Of a stretch of 33,454 nt of DNA, positions 16,852 to 24,858 are shown piece by piece. The notes beneath the pieces are model-generated. The model searched no databases. It was not told the DNA's origin and saw nothing but the letters and a program-made list of their open reading frames with translations. Where the stretch lies: the NCBI RefSeq assembly GCF_022397955.1, contig NZ_JAKEUQ010000034.1, positions 1 to 33,454 on the forward strand, in the 5' to 3' direction. The first letter of the stretch is position 1, and each line of letters starts with the position of its first letter. The translations under genes and the position numbers were made by a program. This DNA comes from Vibrio sp. Isolate32. Lineage in GTDB: Bacteria > Pseudomonadota > Gammaproteobacteria > Enterobacterales > Vibrionaceae.

Positions 16852-16942
16852 AGCCTTTTAAATACGGTAACGAGAATGACTTTTTCGGAGAGTTCTCGTT
16901 GATTAGCGGCTTTCTTCTATCTAATTCAAACCAACTCAAATG

Positions 16943-16977
16943 AACGCGAATATTGAATTTCAATGTTCGCGTTTTTT
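16943..16977 (+). terminator. Rho-independent terminator downstream of rhlE
   Basis: AACGCGAA (16943-16950) pairs with TTCGCGTT (16965-16972), extended inside by ATTGAA/TTCAAT, followed by T6. It is about 90 bases after the rhlE stop. Confidence 0.8.
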
Positions 16978-17007
16978 ATGGCTGCTGTTTAGCAAACACG
17001 GGTAAGC

Positions 17008-17076
17008 GCCCCATGAACATACGGGGCACCGTTCTCGGTGGTCGAGAACAACCAATTTTTTCGGCCGATGATCGGC
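17008..17076. other. Three consecutive hairpins in a gene-free spacer
   Basis: GCCCC/GGGGC (17008-17012 with 17023-17027), GTTCTCG/CGAGAAC (17031-17037 with 17043-17049) and GCCGAT/ATCGGC (17064-17069 with 17071-17076). The second is followed by a T6 run at 17057-17062 and could be a terminator. The array could be a small RNA, an attenuator for the gene at 17232, or old repeat debris. Confidence 0.4.
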
Positions 17077-17128
17077 GGTTTAATGGCGCATTCAGCATTA
17101 GTCAAATGAGAGAGGAATGAGATAAACA

Positions 17129-17147
17129 AGGTATATACCTAGGTATA
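17129..17147. promoter_or_regulatory. Overlapping palindromes, likely operator
   Basis: AGGTATATACCT (17129-17140) and TATACCTAGGTATA (17134-17147) are both perfect palindromes and share bases, giving three AGGTATA-type half-sites in 19 bp. They lie about 35 bases before a promoter-like element. Two dimers could not sit on both at once, so they may compete. Confidence 0.45.
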
Positions 17148-17180
17148 ACGTTTGAAGTAGCCAAAAATTGCGACTAATAA

Positions 17181-17189
17181 TGGTATGAT
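17181..17189 (+). promoter_or_regulatory. Extended -10 promoter element
   Basis: TGG-TATGAT fits the extended -10 form TGnTATAAT with one mismatch in the hexamer. It lies about 43 bases before the ATG at 17232. No good -35 is seen, as is common with this type. Confidence 0.4.
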
Positions 17190-17231
17190 CGCGGGCTCAG
17201 CACTATAAGTGATAAAATAATAGGAAACAGA

Positions 17232-17825
17232 ATGACTCACCTTACGGAACAGCAAGAAGCTGCAATGGCGACGTTTAAGGAAAACTTACACCTTCCAAAT
17301 GGTGGTTTTCACAAACTGATTATCGAGCTAAGTAAGGAGTTTCAACTGCCTTTTCAAAAAGTGCGTGGCGTTTTAAAGAAAGCTCAAAAAGACGTAGAAC
17401 GTCAAATTCGTGAAGATATTGAGAGTGTCGATGATGTGGTTCTTAGCCAAGCGAATTGGTTGTGCATCATTAAGTCGAGGCTTGTCGAACTAGCGGAAGA
17501 TAACCAAACGGTGATGGATAAGCTGCAACTGAACCTTAAATATCAAAAAGTGTTGTCGGCAACCAATGGTTCAATCGTAAGTGAAGATGAACGTGATGAA
17601 CTAATTGAAGAGTTGATTCAAGCTTATGAGAAAGAGGTATTCAAACCTTTACTGGCGATGCTGCACACAACAAAGCTGTATTGGAAGTTAATGCTGGTGG
17701 ATGAGACATGTAAGATGAACGAGGAAAATCGTGAGAAATTCAGTGATTACCCTCAACACATGCAAGCTGCAGAACACTTATATATTCTTGATCAGAAGTT
17801 AAGGTCGATGCCGTTAACTCAATGA
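17232..17825 (+). CDS. Unknown cytoplasmic helical protein
   Basis: A 197-aa soluble protein with no signal peptide and no membrane span. It is acidic and mostly alpha-helical, with long amphipathic stretches (FQKVRGVLKKAQKDVERQIR; SEDERDELIEELIQAYEKEV). AGGAAACAG lies before the ATG. No recognised domain. It stands alone behind a promoter with overlapping palindromes and a hairpin array, so it may be tightly controlled. A weak hairpin at 17883-17929 may end the transcript. Confidence 0.75.
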   Translation: MTHLTEQQEAAMATFKENLHLPNGGFHKLIIELSKEFQLPFQKVRGVLKKAQKDVERQIREDIESVDDVVLSQANWLCIIKSRLVELAEDNQTVMDKLQLNLKYQKVLSATNGSIVSEDERDELIEELIQAYEKEVFKPLLAMLHTTKLYWKLMLVDETCKMNEENREKFSDYPQHMQAAEHLYILDQKLRSMPLTQ

Positions 17826-17882
17826 TAATGACTCATTGGTGATTCAGAGTTTGATATAAGTTGGTTTCAGTAGAAGTACGAT

Positions 17883-17929
17883 AACCTAGCTAGCGTTAGC
17901 CGCGTGTGAAATGCAAAAAGGGCTAGGTT
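17883..17929 (+). terminator. Possible terminator hairpin
   Basis: AACCTAGC (17883-17890) pairs with GCTAGGTT (17922-17929) across a loop of about 31 bases. There is no clear U tract, so the call is weak. Confidence 0.3.
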
Positions 17930-18039
17930 TCTGATCTGTTTTACTTCTACTCTATTTTGTTCTGCTAGAGCGGATTGAGGGTGACATCTTTTACATCTTT
18001 GGGACTAAACGGTGTTTCTTTTGTCGCCTTGGGGAAATG

Positions 18040-18249
18040 CTATAGGAGTGTGAAATGTCCTAGGGTGTTTCCGTTGCCTGAAACGATAGTTCCGATGCTG
18101 TCTCGTTCATTAAATTCAAAGTCGATGAGATAGCTGTGGTGTTCTAGCTTCGGCAATATGTGGCGGTGGAGTATATCGCTATTGAGTTGTCGAATCTCTG
18201 TGACCCATGAAATTTCTTCTTTGTGTAAGTCTATTTTAATCTTGAGCAT
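18040..18249 (-). CDS. Small unknown protein, 69 aa
   Basis: A short soluble protein beginning MLKIKIDLHKEEISWVTEIR and ending SGNGNTLGHFTLL. AAAAGG stands seven bases before the ATG, which supports real translation. It has no signal peptide and no membrane span. The alternating pattern suggests a small alpha/beta fold. I do not recognise it. It is convergent with the gene at 17232. Confidence 0.55.
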   Translation of the reverse strand: MLKIKIDLHKEEISWVTEIRQLNSDILHRHILPKLEHHSYLIDFEFNERDSIGTIVSGNGNTLGHFTLL

Positions 18250-18715
18250 TTATTACCTTTTAGTTTATTTACTGATTTGTCGCGTGATAGTTGGTACCAA
18301 TGGGTTTGTCGTGTTGTTCTGCGTGACATAACTGTGCCTTGTGTTTATTACATTTATATTTAATTAGTCGAACTATTACTGATTCGCTTACTTCAAAGAA
18401 AGCAAATGACGTATAGAACGGTGGTAGGATCGAATTTAAAAGCTATTGAATGACTATCTGGGTGGAAGCTGACGCAGAGATGGTGTAACGAGGAAATCGA
18501 TAACTGTCTTTGTGGAACTTGGACTTACTTTAGCATTAGCAGCTCTATAGATTAGAACCAACTAGTCAAATATACGCTTAGTTTTTTAAATTACAACCTT
18601 ATTTTTAATTAAATTTAAAAATATTTTTGACTGATTTGCCGTCGCTTGTTGAAATGGAAATGAAAGTCGCGAAGTATAGTTAGTTGCTTTCTGGCTAGCT
18701 GATAGTTGTGTCTAC
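18250..18715. other. Gene-free spacer, 466 bases
   Basis: No convincing coding frame, RNA gene or repeat was found on either strand. 18580-18630 is very AT-rich (a run of A and T with few other bases). It should hold the promoter of the minus-strand gene ending its leader at 18250 and the 3' end of the LysR transcript. Confidence 0.4.
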
Positions 18716-19606
18716 CTAATTATTGATGTTCTGTTTGATTAACTCAATCACGGTATTGTATCGATGAGGGAGCTTGCGGTTTCTCTTTTGGACTAAGTAC
18801 AGCATCTCCTCAACTTCTACTTTTGGAGGCACGACGTGCAATTTATTTCTTTCAGCAAAATGTTCAACGGCACCTGCTGGTAACACAGTAAACCCTAACC
18901 CTTTCGATACGGGCAGCAGTATCTGATGAAGTTGGTTGATGTAGCCTGATTTCGGTATCTCATTAATGTTGATGTTCGCGAGCTCTTTATCACCGCACAG
19001 GTCGAAGTACAAAGAGAGGTAATGCGCAGAATCTGGGTGAGCTATCAGACCAATCTCGTGCAGCGTTTGCGGCGTTATCTCAAGATCGGCATGGCTGTGG
19101 TGCACAATAAGACACAATGCTTCTTTGCCGATAACTTGGCTTTGGTAGTGGCTGTCGTTCGGTGAGTGTCTCACGATGCCGACATCGGTCGTGCCTTGCA
19201 GCAGGTCATTCAATATCTTTCTATTCGGTGCTGCCTCTAGATTAATGCTTAGATCTGGGTGTTGCTGCTGCAGTTCAAGAAGCTTGGGATATAAGCGCAA
19301 GGAGAGTGAACCTGAACAAGATAGGTGACACTGCCCTGAATAAGGGTTGTCGAAACTGAGTGATTCGAAAAGGTCTTCTTGGTCTTTCTCTAGTTTGAGT
19401 GCATAGCGATACATAATCCGACCTTGCTCGGTCAGCTCGAAGCTCTTATTTTCTCGAGAGAGCAGCTCACAGTCACATGCTTGCTCAAGCTTTTTGATGT
19501 GTTGGCTGACTCCTGGTTGAGTCATGTACAACTTTTCAGCCGTTTGGGTGAAATGGCCGACTTCTACCAGTGTCTTGAATGTGTTGAGCCAAAGTGGATT
19601 AATCAT
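18716..19606 (-). CDS. LysR-family transcriptional regulator
   Basis: A 296-aa regulator. The N-terminal winged HTH reads WLNTFKTLVEVGHFTQTAEK then MTQPGVSQHIKKLEQACDCE, matching the LysR helix-turn-helix. The effector domain (about 90-296) has SCSGSLSLRLYPKLLELQQQ and GTTDVGIVRHSP, the typical two-lobed binding fold. AAGGCGAG precedes the ATG. It is divergent from the MFS transporter gene 245 bases away, the usual arrangement in which the regulator controls the neighbour and itself. The effector is unknown. Confidence 0.9.
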   Translation of the reverse strand: MINPLWLNTFKTLVEVGHFTQTAEKLYMTQPGVSQHIKKLEQACDCELLSRENKSFELTEQGRIMYRYALKLEKDQEDLFESLSFDNPYSGQCHLSCSGSLSLRLYPKLLELQQQHPDLSINLEAAPNRKILNDLLQGTTDVGIVRHSPNDSHYQSQVIGKEALCLIVHHSHADLEITPQTLHEIGLIAHPDSAHYLSLYFDLCGDKELANININEIPKSGYINQLHQILLPVSKGLGFTVLPAGAVEHFAERNKLHVVPPKVEVEEMLYLVQKRNRKLPHRYNTVIELIKQNINN

Positions 19607-19663
19607 ACTCGCCTTTTAATACCGACGTTTTTTGAAACAGCGCTAGTGAATAACAGAAAATTA

Positions 19664-19685
19664 TTATTATCTCCGTTAATGATAA
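19664..19685. promoter_or_regulatory. Candidate LysR-type operator
   Basis: TTATTAT (19664-19670) and ATGATAA (19679-19685) form an imperfect inverted repeat, six of seven pairs, in the divergent spacer. Its position fits autoregulation of the lysR gene. Weak, because the area is AT-rich. Confidence 0.25.
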
Positions 19686-19851
19686 TTGCAAATCTAGAGA
19701 GAGACGTATTCGATATCGTTGAAGCTCCAACAAGAGATTGTTTTAAACCAATACATTGATAGCAGGTGAGTTTCATTTTTTGTAACAAAGTGTTGAGACT
19801 TTTTGGGTTATTTGGTCTAGTGATCAGCCGCGCTCACATTTAGGAACGAAG

Positions 19852-21027
19852 ATGAATAGAAATGTTTGGCTACTGTCACTGTGTCAGGCGTTATTAATGA
19901 CAGGAAATATCCTACTGATTTCCGTGATTGGCTTGATAGGAAAACAGATTGCGCCCAGTGCCAGTATGATTACTTTACCAGTCGCGTTGCAGTTTTTAGG
20001 GTTGATGTCAGCCACCATTCCCGCTTCTTTGATTTCAGGTAAGTTAGGCCGAAAGCGAGGCTTTAGTATCGGTAATCTTGTTGGAATTGCGGGTGCAAGC
20101 CTAGCGACTTACGCGTTATTGCAACAAAACTTCTATCTGTTTTGCTTTGCGACCTTTTTGTTGGGTATCGGTATTGGCTTCGGAACGCTTTATCGCTTCG
20201 CGGCTATTGAAGTGTGTGACGAAAATGCACGACACCGCGCAATCTCGATTTCAATGGCTGGTGGTGTTCTTGCTGCGGTACTCGGACCGAACTTAGCGAT
20301 TATGTCTCAGCAATGGTCGCAAGATGGTCTGTACATTGGGGCTTTCGCTTCATTGATTGGCTTAAACATTTTAGCACTCGTTATCTTACAGACCGTTCAA
20401 TTCCCTAAAGTGTCGTTTAGCAACCAGACACCAAAATCTGATCCTTTGAGTGCAATCGTGAAGGCTCCGGATTTTGTCGGAGCAGTCTTTGCAGCAATGG
20501 TCGCCTATGCGGTGATGAACATTCTGATGACAGCTACACCATTGTCAATGATCGGCTGTGGTTTCGACTTTACTAAAGCGGCGGGTGTGATCGAGTGGCA
20601 CGTGTTAGGTATGTTTGTTCCTGCCTTCTTTACTGGGTCGCTGATTGAGAAATTTGGTTCGAGAATGATGATCTTGGCAGGCGGGATACTGTTTGTCTTT
20701 TGTATTGCTATCAACATTCATGGTGAGTCGATTTGGCACTTTAGAGCGGCTCTGGTTTTACTCGGGGTGGGCTGGAACTTTATGTTCATCGCGGCAACCG
20801 GTTTGTTCAGTCAATCGTATCAAACGCAAAACAAAGCAAAGGCTCAAGCGTTTAATGAGTTTGTTGTATTTGGCTGTGTGACTGTGACTGCATTGCTTTC
20901 TGGTTGGTTGGAATCGACAGCGGGCTGGCAAAACCTCAATATTTACGTACTACCTTTTGTGTTAGCCGTTATCTTATTGTTTGCATTTAGCGCACGTAAA
21001 TCACGCATTCAAAATCAGCCGGTGTGA
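19852..21027 (+). CDS. Major facilitator superfamily transporter
   Basis: A 391-aa inner-membrane protein with about twelve hydrophobic segments. The cytoplasmic loop 2-3 motif is present as GKLGRKRGFSIGNLVG (G..x.R.G.R.... type), and ATFLLGIGIGFGTLYRFAAI follows in segment 4. The central loop (FPKVSFSNQTPKSDPLSAIV) divides two six-helix halves. It looks like a drug- or metabolite-efflux carrier of about normal length. The substrate is unknown. The divergent LysR regulator is its likely controller. Confidence 0.9.
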   Translation: MNRNVWLLSLCQALLMTGNILLISVIGLIGKQIAPSASMITLPVALQFLGLMSATIPASLISGKLGRKRGFSIGNLVGIAGASLATYALLQQNFYLFCFATFLLGIGIGFGTLYRFAAIEVCDENARHRAISISMAGGVLAAVLGPNLAIMSQQWSQDGLYIGAFASLIGLNILALVILQTVQFPKVSFSNQTPKSDPLSAIVKAPDFVGAVFAAMVAYAVMNILMTATPLSMIGCGFDFTKAAGVIEWHVLGMFVPAFFTGSLIEKFGSRMMILAGGILFVFCIAINIHGESIWHFRAALVLLGVGWNFMFIAATGLFSQSYQTQNKAKAQAFNEFVVFGCVTVTALLSGWLESTAGWQNLNIYVLPFVLAVILLFAFSARKSRIQNQPV

Positions 21028-21049
21028 CGAGTTGTCACCTGTTTAGGTG

Positions 21050-21343
21050 AGATAGAGCTCTTGATTAGAATAGGGGCTCTGCATAGCTTGCTCGAAGTCG
21101 AGATAAATAAAGTGTATGGTCCGCACCGTTATTGCAACTACCATTAAGTAATAACGGAGTTGGTTTACGCTAATGTATTCGGAGTTCTTGTTGGGAGCAC
21201 TCGCTTCCCAGCTCCACGATGATATCCGCGCCAGATTATCCTTAAAAAGCCCAAAGCATTGATTGCTATTTTTTGTGTCAGGTTCTTAATCTGGCCGATT
21301 GACCGTTTTTTTGTCATCACGTTCATTGGCGTTGCAAACTTGG
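21050..21343 (-). other. Probable 3' non-coding part of the IS110/IS1111-type remnant
   Basis: About 300 bases without a gene, downstream of the minus-strand transposase remnant. It contains nested inverted repeats (GGAG 21181-21184 with CTCC 21212-21215, around TGGGAGC/GCTTCCCA). In the IS1111 branch the long non-coding end beyond the transposase is where the guide (bridge) RNA is encoded, so this may be its relic. The element boundary is not defined. Confidence 0.3.
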
Positions 21344-21876
21344 TTATAGCGAAACAGCCTTAAAAGCTTGCCGGTGATATAACACCGCCCAAACTATCCT
21401 AGCTAGCTTGTTGGCTAATGCGACACTACATTAAATGGTTTGGTGGCTCGTAGGTTCACAAGCCATTCTCCAAACACTTTCCCTGTCGTCTCTAGCCTAG
21501 AGAGTACAGCTCTTGCGCCGTGGATGAACAGAGTTCTGAGGTGTTTATTTCCTCGTTTACTCATACCAAGTAGCTTGGTATTTCCTCCCGTTGAGAATTA
21601 CCTTGGCGCAAGCCCCAACCAAGCAGCCATCTTTCGGCCATTAGTGAAGTTACTCGGAGAACTTACATCGGCAATACACAATGTGGATGTAAGATCGCCA
21701 ATTCCAGGGATAGTTTTTAATAATTGAGCACTTTCGTTTTTATAAACAATAGTTTGAAGCTTGTTATCTTGGGTTTTGATTTGTTCATTAAGGTACTTGT
21801 CGTGTTCGTGGATAGATTTCAATTTACATATACTCGTGATCAATGAAGGTGCTTGATTTTCGATAAAATCAGGATC
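21344..21876 (-). pseudogene. IS110/IS1111-family transposase remnant (C-terminal half)
   Basis: Minus strand. The C-terminal domain is clear: LLKTIPGIGDLTSTLCIAD, then NGRKMAAWLGLAPR, FSTGGNTKLLGMSKRGNKHL and RTLFIHGARAVLSRLE. A TAA replaces the expected Gln codon directly after GLAPR. Near 21415 the frame shifts and goes on as ALANKLARIVWAVLYHRQAF, ending at TAA 21344-21346. The N-terminal DEDD domain is missing: the homology stops at about 21876, where the IS630 sequence begins. ALANK.ARI.WA near the end suggests the IS1111 branch. Confidence 0.78.
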
Positions 21877-21888
21877 ATGCTAAGGCCT

Positions 21889-22846
21889 ATGAAAATTACA
21901 TTGACTCCTCAACAAAAGCTGCAACTCGAGCAGATGCACGATTCAACTCGTGATAGCCGAGTATGCGATCGCATTAAAGCGGTATTACTTGCTTCTGAAG
22001 GTTGGAGTCAGGCTATGATTTCTCAAGCCCTTCGTATTCATGAATCGACTGTCGCTCGCCACCTCAGTGATTATATGCTTTCAGAAAAGCTTAAGCCTGA
22101 AAATGGGGGCAGCCAAAGCAAACTTTCAGCGACTCAAACCATGCATCTTATCGAACATTTGACTGAGCATACCTATTCCCACACTCATCAAATTGTCGCT
22201 TATGTTAAGGAGGAGTTTGGTCTTAGCTATACGGTTTCAGGCATGAATAAATGGCTGCATCGCAGCTTACGAAGCCCTACAGGCAAGTTGCGGCGAGGAT
22301 GAGTCGATAGTTTTTATCGATGCCGTTCATCCAACACTGTCGATCAAAATCTCCCATGGTTGGATACGCACTGGTCAAGATAAAGTCTTAGAAACGACAG
22401 GTAATCGTAGCCGACTGAATATTATTGGCGCACTGAACCTGTCGGGTATTGGGTCAACCATTGTAAGTGACTACGACTGCATCAACAGTGAAAACATTGT
22501 CCGTTTCTTCTGTAAACTCAGAGAGAGCTATCCGCTAAATCACAAGCTCCATATCATTTTGGATGGAGCAGGATATCACCGCAGTGATTTAGTTAAAGAT
22601 GCGGTATTTGTGCTTAATATTGAGCTGCATTACCTTCCACCATATAGCCCAAACTTCAATCCGATAGAGCGGCTTTGGAAGGTAATGAACGAGAAGTCGA
22701 GGAATAAGGTTTACTTCAAAAGGAAACGTGACTTCAAGGAAGCCATAGACCAATTTTTTACTGTAACTCTCCCAGAGATTGCAGGTTCGTTGACGTCTCG
22801 AATCAATGACAATTTTCAGGTGTTCAAGCCAGCATCTTCAAGTTGA
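21889..22846 (+). pseudogene. IS630-family transposase with an internal deletion
   Basis: The N-terminal HTH part (MKITLTPQQKLQLEQM to MNKWLHRSLRSPTG) is in frame from 21889 to TGA at 22300-22302. The catalytic part is in another frame from about 22286 (SCGEDESIVFIDAVHP, with the first Asp) through LHIILDGAGYHRS (second Asp) and YLPPYSPNFNPIERLWKVM (final Glu) to 22846. About 30 residues usually found between SYKKPTG-like sequence and CGEDES are absent. The deletion caused the frame change. All three DDE residues survive, but the protein is split. Confidence 0.82.
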
Positions 22847-22933
22847 TTGGGTATGGTATTGATATTATTGAGTTTATTAATTCAGTCACAATCAAGTAAT
22901 CAGAGTAACTAAGTGCTTGCTAACAAAGCGAAA

Positions 22934-22964
22934 TTGAAATTTATTCATGCGTAATTCTTATAAT
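22934..22964 (+). promoter_or_regulatory. Likely promoter of the thi operon
   Basis: TTGAAA (22934-22939) and a perfect TATAAT (22959-22964), 19 bases apart, lie about 50 bases before the riboswitch. The spacer is slightly long. Confidence 0.45.
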
Positions 22965-23014
22965 TGAATAAAATCAGTATCTCAGTTGTGAGAGTGCTGT
23001 TAGTATCGCTATCA

Positions 23015-23109
23015 ATAGTCGGGGGGCATCTACCTTAATTGGTATTTGCTGAGATCGTTATTCGAGACCCGTTGAACCTGATTCAGTTAACACTGGCGTA
23101 GGGAACTAT
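23015..23109 (+). promoter_or_regulatory. TPP riboswitch (THI element)
   Basis: The conserved segments are all present in order: GGGGGGC (23021-23027), GCTGAGAT (23048-23055), GACCCGTTGAACCTGAT (23066-23082) and GCGTAGGGAAC (23096-23106). The P1 stem is ATAGT (23015-23019) with ACTAT (23105-23109). When TPP is bound, downstream expression should be shut off. No obvious terminator stem follows, so control is probably at translation. It precedes thiD and the thiamin salvage genes. Confidence 0.95.
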
Positions 23110-23254
23110 GATGACTTTGTCTATGTGGTCTAACAATGATCTCTCATTGCTTTCATTTCCACACTCTCTTTACGGCCAAAGTTCGGTTCTCTTACGTCTT
23201 TTAGATAGTAGGAGCGACCATGACGCAGCATTCCAACACTCAAGCGCCACTTAA
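23108..23254 (+). CDS. Possible short ORF starting in the riboswitch P1 stem
   Basis: ATG 23108 and a second ATG at 23111 open a frame of 48 codons (MMTLSMWSNNDLSLLSFPHS and on to the TAA at 23252-23254). The conserved TAGGG of the riboswitch serves as a Shine-Dalgarno-like site 4 to 7 bases upstream. The frame runs past the thiD start at 23220 and overlaps it by 35 bases. If translated, its ribosome load would depend directly on TPP. No homologue is recognised, so it may be chance. Confidence 0.25.
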   Translation: MMTLSMWSNNDLSLLSFPHSLYGQSSVLLRLLDSRSDHDAAFQHSSAT

Positions 23255-24104
23255 AAAGACTCAAACACCACACAACCAATCTTCGTTGATCAATACTCCG
23301 ATTGTTTTAACCATAGCAGGCTCTGACAGTGGCGGCGGCGCAGGTATTCAAGCGGATATTAAAGCCATGTCTGCAACGGGTAGCTTCGCTTGTTCGGTGA
23401 TTACTGCGATTACCTCTCAGAATACCCAAGGCGTGTCAACCATTTTTCCAATCCCACTTGAGCATGTTGCCAGCCAGTTAGATGCGGTGTTCACCGATCT
23501 GAATATCGTGGCGGTAAAAGTCGGTATGTTGGCGGATTCGCAAATCATCAAAGTCGTCGCGAACAAAATCAAACAATACCAACCAAAACACTTAGTAATT
23601 GACCCTGTTATGGTCGCGACAAGTGGCGACCTTCTTCTAGAAAACTCGGCTATCACCACGCTAAAACAAGAGCTGATTCCGCTCGCAGATATCATTACGC
23701 CTAACTTACCAGAAGGTGCAGCACTTACAGGAAAAGTCGTTCCTGAAAGCGAAGCGGAAATGCAGGACATGATTGAAGATCTGCGCGCTTTAGATGCTAA
23801 AGCCGTTCTTCTCAAAGGTGGTCATCTAGAGAAAGATGAAAACAGTAATGACTTACTGATTCTACCGACCACATCTGCTGTGATTGGCGCGAAGCGTTTT
23901 CCTACCAAAAACACTCATGGCACGGGCTGCACGCTCTCTTCTGCTATTGCTTCTTTCTTGGCTCAAGGTAACACGCTTCCAGAGGCTGTCGACCTAGGTA
24001 AACAATACATTTCACGCGCGATTGCCCATGCTGACGAATTGAAAGTCGGTCAAGGTCATGGCCCGGTAAATCACTTTTTTGCTGGGCACGGTAATGTCCG
24101 TTAA
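23220..24104 (+). CDS. thiD: Hydroxymethylpyrimidine (phosphate) kinase ThiD
   Basis: A 294-aa ribokinase-like enzyme that phosphorylates HMP and HMP-P to HMP-PP for thiamin synthesis. Marks: TIAGSDSGGGAGIQADIKAM, the HMP-binding stretch, ITAITSQNTQGVSTI, VIDPVMVATSGD, TPNLPEGAALTG, KGGHLE, and the anion hole THGTGCTLSSA with the catalytic base Asp/Cys region. The first 25 residues (MTQHSNTQAPLKK) are extra to the usual ThiD core. AGGAG precedes the ATG closely. It is the first gene after the TPP riboswitch, and the ABC ATPase gene overlaps its end by 11 bases. Confidence 0.94.
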   Translation: MTQHSNTQAPLKKTQTPHNQSSLINTPIVLTIAGSDSGGGAGIQADIKAMSATGSFACSVITAITSQNTQGVSTIFPIPLEHVASQLDAVFTDLNIVAVKVGMLADSQIIKVVANKIKQYQPKHLVIDPVMVATSGDLLLENSAITTLKQELIPLADIITPNLPEGAALTGKVVPESEAEMQDMIEDLRALDAKAVLLKGGHLEKDENSNDLLILPTTSAVIGAKRFPTKNTHGTGCTLSSAIASFLAQGNTLPEAVDLGKQYISRAIAHADELKVGQGHGPVNHFFAGHGNVR

Positions 24105-24858
24105 TACGGTTGGCGTTCAACTTAGCAATGCGACGCTGCGTTACCGAGATAGCGAGCACGCGACCCTGTCGGGACTGTCACTGAATTTAAATGCAGGTAA
24201 GTGGACAGTGCTGCTTGGGCGAAGTGGTTGTGGGAAAACTACGGTATTGCGTTATTTGGCAGGTTTGTTGGGAGACAAGGTGGAGTGGCAGGGCACATTG
24301 GCAACCTCTGATGAACTTCCTTTAACGGACCGCATCGCTTACATGGCGCAGCAAGATTTGTTACTGCCATGGTTGTCGGTTATCGACAATGTATGTTTGA
24401 GCCATCGCTTTCACAATACCACGAACAAGCATAAAAACGCAGAGCAAAAGAACCGAGCGTTCGAGTTACTCGCTTCAGTTGGTTTGGCCGATTACGCGGA
24501 TACTATGCCGGATCAGTTGTCTGGTGGTATGCGCCAGCGTGTTGCTTTGGCTCGAACCTTGATGCAAGACAAGCCAGTTGTGTTGATGGATGAGCCTTTC
24601 TCTGCACTGGATGCGGTAACAAGACACAAGTTACAGAGTTTAGCGTGTGAACTGTTGAGAGATAAAACCGTTGTGTTGATCACCCATGATCCGCAAGAAG
24701 CGGTGCGTTTGGCGGATAACTTGTATGTGTTGCAAGGCATACCTGCGAGTGCTCACTTTTTACCTGTACCTCATTCGGCGACGCCACGATTGCTCGATGG
24801 TGAGTGTGCCGAGTTGCAACAGGCGATCTTAGAGCAGTTGGAGCGTGATTATGACTGA
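24094..24858 (+). CDS. thiZ: ABC transporter ATPase, thiamin pyrimidine import (ThiZ-like)
   Basis: A 254-aa nucleotide-binding subunit. Walker A GRSGCGKTT (42-50), Q-loop YMAQQDLLLPWLS, signature LSGGMRQRVALART, Walker B VVLMDEPFSALD and switch His in LITHDPQEA. The Q-loop QxDLLLPW is typical of the nitrate/taurine/pyrimidine group of importers. Together with the permease and THI5-like binding protein after it, it should import HMP or a formylated precursor. ATG 24094 lies within the end of thiD, so the two are translationally coupled; a TTG at 24079 is less likely. Confidence 0.88.
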   Translation: MSVNTVGVQLSNATLRYRDSEHATLSGLSLNLNAGKWTVLLGRSGCGKTTVLRYLAGLLGDKVEWQGTLATSDELPLTDRIAYMAQQDLLLPWLSVIDNVCLSHRFHNTTNKHKNAEQKNRAFELLASVGLADYADTMPDQLSGGMRQRVALARTLMQDKPVVLMDEPFSALDAVTRHKLQSLACELLRDKTVVLITHDPQEAVRLADNLYVLQGIPASAHFLPVPHSATPRLLDGECAELQQAILEQLERDYD

